From: a virus
Virus record (IMG/VR): IMGVR_UViG_3300033153_013649
Coordinates: 95,838 to 159,837 of that record
Strand: one strand, 5' to 3'
Length of the DNA: 64,000 nt
The position numbers were made by a program, and so were the translations under genes. Below are positions 60,779-64,000 of this stretch, piece after piece (the first letter of the stretch is position 1; every line of letters starts with the position of its first letter). Under the pieces are notes generated by a model. The model saw only the letters and a program-made list of their open reading frames with translations, did not search any database and was not told the DNA's origin.

Positions 60779-61240
60779 ATGGGAAAACTTAAAGCTCCAC
60801 GAAATAAAAGAAATAAAAGAATTAAACAAGGACAATATATTTGTAAAAATCCTCAAAAATACGCAGGAGATCCAACGACAATTAGATATATGTCAAGTTT
60901 GGAATTATCTTTTATGAAATATTTAGATAATTATCCAAATATTTTAAAATGGGGGTCAGAAACAATAATAATACCTTATTTTGATAAATCTAGCAATAAA
61001 AAAAGAAATTACTACGTTGATATTTATGTAGAATATTTAGGAACAGATAACGAAAAACATAAGGCTCTTATAGAAATAAAACCTTCGTCTCAATGTAAAA
61101 AGCCGAAGATAAAAACAAAAACTTATAACCAACGCATGAAACTTTGGATACAAAATCAATCTAAATGGCAAGCAGCAAAAAATTGGGCGGAAAATAGAGA
61201 GATGAGATTTTTTCTTTTAACAGAAAAGGATATTCGTTAG
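60779..61240 (+). CDS. 4: Head completion nuclease gp4
   Basis: 153 residues, the size of T4 gp4 (150). Y-M-S-S-L-E-L-S-F-M-K-Y-L-D, I-L-K-W-G-S-E-T-I-I-I-P-Y, Y-Y-V-D-I-Y-V-E and A-L-I-E-I-K-P-S are the gp4 blocks, which make a PD-(D/E)xK nuclease. gp4 closes filled heads and trims the packaged DNA end. Confidence 0.88.
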   Translation: MGKLKAPRNKRNKRIKQGQYICKNPQKYAGDPTTIRYMSSLELSFMKYLDNYPNILKWGSETIIIPYFDKSSNKKRNYYVDIYVEYLGTDNEKHKALIEIKPSSQCKKPKIKTKTYNQRMKLWIQNQSKWQAAKNWAENREMRFFLLTEKDIR

Positions 61241-61300
61241 TTGGCATAAGTGGATTAAGGTTTTCTAAAGTTATTAAAAAAGATACTATAAACAAAGTAA

Positions 61301-62179
61301 ATGAAAAGATTTAAACAAATATATTTAGATCCTATATTAGAACTAAGTGAAAAATCAACAGTCTATCATAGAAATACAGCCAATTTAAAAATTGGTTCAA
61401 TAATGACTGCAGCTAAAGCTAAAAAAGGTGGAAAGCATTGGTTAGCTAGAAGAGAAGATGAACAATTAATAGAAGATATAAGAAGGAAATATTATAAAAA
61501 TAAACCGTCTAGATTCGATTGTATATACTCATCTGTAATTCCAAAAGCTAGATTCATGTCAAAAGGAGCTTTATATGAATTGAAACCTCTTGGAAAAATG
61601 CACATGACTAATTCAAAAATAATCGATGATATGAGTACTCTTAAGGATCTTGATGATAAAATTGCTGCAGCTCACAAATATTGGAATCCTAGTAGCGATT
61701 TTTTAACAAAAAGAAATATAATTGATATTGAAGTGTTATCAGATAAAGCGTTAGTTTTAAGAAAAGTTGATGATGAATGGAATAATGGAGATAGAGTAAG
61801 ATTAAAAACAGAGTGTACAGTTATTTGGTACGCGTACGGTCTCGATGATAATACAAAGTTATCTGATGAAGAAATAGAACAAATATTAAAACACAAGAGT
61901 ATTAAATCCTATGAAGAAGAACAAGGTATATCCGCTAGATATAAAGTAACATTTAAAAAAGGCACTAAAGGAGAAATATCAAGAGTCAAATATACAGATA
62001 AAGAAAGAAGAAGTCCTGATTCTGGTCCTAGGAAGTATCTTGTAAGATTTGATCAATTAGATTTAAGAATAGATGGAATAAAAAATACTAATTTTAGTTT
62101 TCATCCTTTTTATGTTACAGCAAAAGGGCAAAAACCAGAACAATCTCAGAGAGTAGAGTATTTTCTTGAAAAGATTTAA
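61301..62179 (+). CDS. Tagged protein with probable ADP-ribosyltransferase-like fold
   Basis: 292 residues. Tag M-K-R-F-K-Q-I-Y-L-D-P-I-L-E-L-S-E. Then T-V-Y-H-R-N-T-A-N (Tyr-His-Arg opening), K-P-S-R-F-D-C-I-Y-S-S and A-L-Y-E-L-K-P-L-G-K-M-H, a layout I associate with ART-like proteins that open with a H/R and carry Y-E-L/V later. T4's packaged Alt is an ART as well. The fold call rests on short motifs only and no E-x-E pair is certain. Confidence 0.55.
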   Translation: MKRFKQIYLDPILELSEKSTVYHRNTANLKIGSIMTAAKAKKGGKHWLARREDEQLIEDIRRKYYKNKPSRFDCIYSSVIPKARFMSKGALYELKPLGKMHMTNSKIIDDMSTLKDLDDKIAAAHKYWNPSSDFLTKRNIIDIEVLSDKALVLRKVDDEWNNGDRVRLKTECTVIWYAYGLDDNTKLSDEEIEQILKHKSIKSYEEEQGISARYKVTFKKGTKGEISRVKYTDKERRSPDSGPRKYLVRFDQLDLRIDGIKNTNFSFHPFYVTAKGQKPEQSQRVEYFLEKI

Positions 62180-62268
62180 AATCTAGATATAGAAAAGAAA
62201 AATTAAACTAGATTAAAGAGAAAATGAGTTTATCAACTACGAACCTGAAATATAAAAAAGGAAAAAAT

Positions 62269-62685
62269 ATGAAAAAAATATGGACAATCTTAATAATCGG
62301 TTTATGCTCTTCTTTTCTCTGTAGTTGTGCAAATGGAATATACACAAAAATATATCCAAGATCTTATGTTGTTCCAGTAAGAATCAAAGTTGGTCCTTCT
62401 TATCCTTATTATTATTCCTATTATCCTTATTGGAATTTAAATTATTGGCCACCTACAATTTATAGAAGAAGTTTTTATCCTTTGATATGGAATCCCGTTT
62501 ATACAAGAGAGATTAGATCAATAGAAGAGAAGAAAAGAACTTTTTCTAGAAGTAAAAGTAATAGAAGTTCTATATTCAGATCAGAACCTTCAAAAAGTTC
62601 TAGTTTAAGAGGTATTTCAATTAAAAGAAGAATCATTAAACGAAAAAACAACAGTAAATCTAGGAGATTATCATCGCAATTATAA
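62269..62685 (+). CDS. Tyr-rich lipoprotein
   Basis: About 138 residues from ATG 62269 with AAAAAGGAAAAAAT upstream; an upstream ATG at 62224 would precede the signal. Signal I-W-T-I-L-I-I-G-L-C-S-S-F-L-C-S-C with a lipobox-like end, then P-Y-Y-Y-S-Y-Y-P-Y and a Ser/Arg/Lys-rich tail. Probably an outer- or inner-membrane lipoprotein made by the phage. Its end overlaps the hub gene. Confidence 0.55.
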   Translation: MKKIWTILIIGLCSSFLCSCANGIYTKIYPRSYVVPVRIKVGPSYPYYYSYYPYWNLNYWPPTIYRRSFYPLIWNPVYTREIRSIEEKKRTFSRSKSNRSSIFRSEPSKSSSLRGISIKRRIIKRKNNSKSRRLSSQL

Positions 62686-63884
62686 ACAATAAAATTGATA
62701 ATCCTTTTATCATTTCAAATATTTCAATTGAAGGATTAGATATAGAAGAAGATTTTATAGTATTTAGATTTGAAGAAAGTTTATTTAATCCTTTTATTGT
62801 AGGAACAATTGATTTAAATAGGAAAATGATAGATAATCTAGAATCGTGGAATAAAAAAGAACTCGGTTTTATTAATAGAATTTTATCATTTGAATGGGGA
62901 ACAAATTTAGAAAATAAAGAAGAGTCAAAAAAAATAGATTTTTTAATTTATACTATAATCGAAAAGAATTCTAGATATATAAGTCTAGGATTAATTCAAA
63001 AAGATGCAATAGATTGTTTTACTAAAGAATTTTGTGACGGTTGGGAAAATAAATTAATAAGTCAAATAATTAATGATATTTTACAAAAACACGCGAACAT
63101 TAAAGCTGATATAATTGAATCAAAAACAAAGCTTTCTTTTACTAACCCTCTAAACTGGACTCCTATAAGAGCACTTTTATATTTGATGCCGATGTTTACT
63201 TCTAAAAAAGGGGATAACTGTTGTTTCTTTTATTCAACTTCGAATAACGAATGGTTTATTAAATCATTAAATACCTTTTTGGAAAAAGAAAATCCTGATC
63301 CAGAAACATTTATTAAACAAGTACCCGATCAATCAAAAGAATCTAAAAGAAAAGGTGAAAGAGTTGCAACGATTTCAAATATAAAAGAATATTATTTTCC
63401 TGCAGAAAACAATAATCTATTAGTTCAATTACAAAATAATACTTTTGGTTTTTCATTAAATGAATATAATATTAAAACAAAAACTTTAAATTCAAATAAT
63501 ATAAATAATAATGTAGAAGATAGTATAAAGTTATTAGGAAGAAATAGTGCACTCGTAGAAAATTTTGATAGTTCTTATAAGAATTGTTTTTATATTTCTG
63601 GAATTAACGGAGAAGAAATTGAAAAAAATACAGCTATATTTGAATATGTAAAAAATAATAAGATTTTTATTATTGTTTGTGGATTTAATCAAAGAGAATT
63701 AGGAGATAAAGTAGTTTTGGATTTATCTTCTAGATTTGATTTATTAGATGATCCAATGCAAGAATATTCAGGAGAAGCTATAATAACAACTATTAAACAT
63801 ATTTTTACTAAAGATTCTTATATACAAAGAATTGAATTATTTAAATCTGGATTAGAAAATTTTGAAGAAAAAATAGCATTATAA
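62673..63884 (+). CDS. Baseplate hub-like protein (gp27 type), apparent AUC/AUU start
   Basis: About 403 residues. The first ATG in frame is at 62826, but conserved-looking sequence runs upstream (I-S-N-I-S-I-E-G-L-D-I-E-E, F-R-F-E-E-S-L-F-N-P-F-I-V-G-T-I-D-L), typical of the entry strand of gp27-like hubs. AGGAG (62662-62666) precedes ATC 62673 by six bases; no ATG, GTG or TTG exists in that stretch. The rest (L-N-W-T-P-I-R-A-L-L-Y-L-M) also fits a hub or tail protein. Confidence 0.55.
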   Translation: MAIINNKIDNPFIISNISIEGLDIEEDFIVFRFEESLFNPFIVGTIDLNRKMIDNLESWNKKELGFINRILSFEWGTNLENKEESKKIDFLIYTIIEKNSRYISLGLIQKDAIDCFTKEFCDGWENKLISQIINDILQKHANIKADIIESKTKLSFTNPLNWTPIRALLYLMPMFTSKKGDNCCFFYSTSNNEWFIKSLNTFLEKENPDPETFIKQVPDQSKESKRKGERVATISNIKEYYFPAENNNLLVQLQNNTFGFSLNEYNIKTKTLNSNNINNNVEDSIKLLGRNSALVENFDSSYKNCFYISGINGEEIEKNTAIFEYVKNNKIFIIVCGFNQRELGDKVVLDLSSRFDLLDDPMQEYSGEAIITTIKHIFTKDSYIQRIELFKSGLENFEEKIAL

Positions 63885-63901
63885 AATAAAGGGATCCAAA
63901 C

Positions 63902-64000
63902 ATGAGTAAAGAATTAATACTAAAAATGATACGAGCAGCAAATTCTGAAGATTTTGTTGATTTTAAAGAAAACTTTGATGAAGTAATGATCGATAAAATG
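63902..64000 (+). CDS. Unidentified gene, 5' end only
   Basis: ATG after AAAGGGATCCAAAC; the first 33 residues (E-L-I-L-K-M-I-R-A-A-N, F-K-E-N-F-D-E-V-M) run off the window. Given the position it could be a prohead core or scaffold gene. Confidence 0.5.
   Translation, partial: MSKELILKMIRAANSEDFVDFKENFDEVMIDKM

Noticed and set aside
1-64000. CRISPR array or insertion sequence
   Set aside because: No regularly spaced direct repeats and no transposase with terminal inverted repeats were seen; mobile signals are limited to HNH and Vsr-like nucleases and short repeats.

Overview
The window is one stretch of an AT-rich, T4-type tailed phage genome (myovirus, large-genome class). The right end carries T4-style morphogenesis genes: tail tube, gp53, gp26-like, tape measure/hub, gp48/54-like cap, gp20 portal, gp4 and a gp27-like hub. 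Elsewhere are a T4-type DNA polymerase fragment, gp46, RNA ligase 1 and a class II ribonucleotide reductase. Almost every gene is on the + strand; a RuvC-like resolvase is the one clear exception. The host is not identifiable. Two exported proteins have signal peptides ending in Gly-Gln and a Ser/Thr/Asp-rich style common in the FCB superphylum, but promoters (TTGACA-17/18-TATATT) and strong AGGAG ribosome sites are sigma70/Shine-Dalgarno-like.

Layout. 1-2.9 kb: end of an asparagine-synthase-like gene, then many tiny genes whose products start with an M-K-Y-x-E-I-L-x-E tag. 2.9-17.3 kb: about 18 tRNA or tRNA-like genes (nearly one per amino acid, several oddly shaped), four ParB-like paralogues, glycosyltransferase-like genes, an HNH nuclease, an XRE regulator, structured RNAs, and a stand-alone RNA matching the specificity domain of bacterial RNase P. 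17.3-26.5 kb: nucleotide and nucleic-acid metabolism, including half a family-B polymerase and a ribonucleotide reductase split by a split intein with a Vsr-like homing endonuclease gene between the halves. 26.6-30.8 kb: a G+C-richer secreted beta-helix/FN3 protein, then a holin-like gene. 30.8-35.6 kb: early-type genes under repeated promoters (ClpP-like protease, ArdC-like antirestriction protein) and a possible short antisense RNA against the phage's own ribosome-site sequence. 35.6-44.6 kb: a second tagged cluster with enzyme cargo (P-loop kinase, pyrophosphatase-like, nucleotidyltransferase). 44.6-51.5 kb: gp46, NADAR protein, DUF5131 protein, resolvase. 51.5-64 kb: tail, portal and head-completion genes with two more tagged proteins.

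How it may work together. The N-terminal tag closely resembles the T4 capsid-targeting sequence that sends internal proteins into the prohead and is cut by the gp21 protease after (I/L)xE. I infer that this phage packages and injects an unusually large set of internal proteins, some of them enzymes. The NADAR protein, macro domain, probable ADP-ribosyltransferase and nucleotidyltransferase suggest manipulation of NAD/ADP-ribose. The tRNA array and the RNase P-like RNA suggest phage control of tRNA supply or processing.

Limits: all calls come from reading the sequence; no database or folding program was run. RNA structures were paired by eye, and many small genes are unrecognised.
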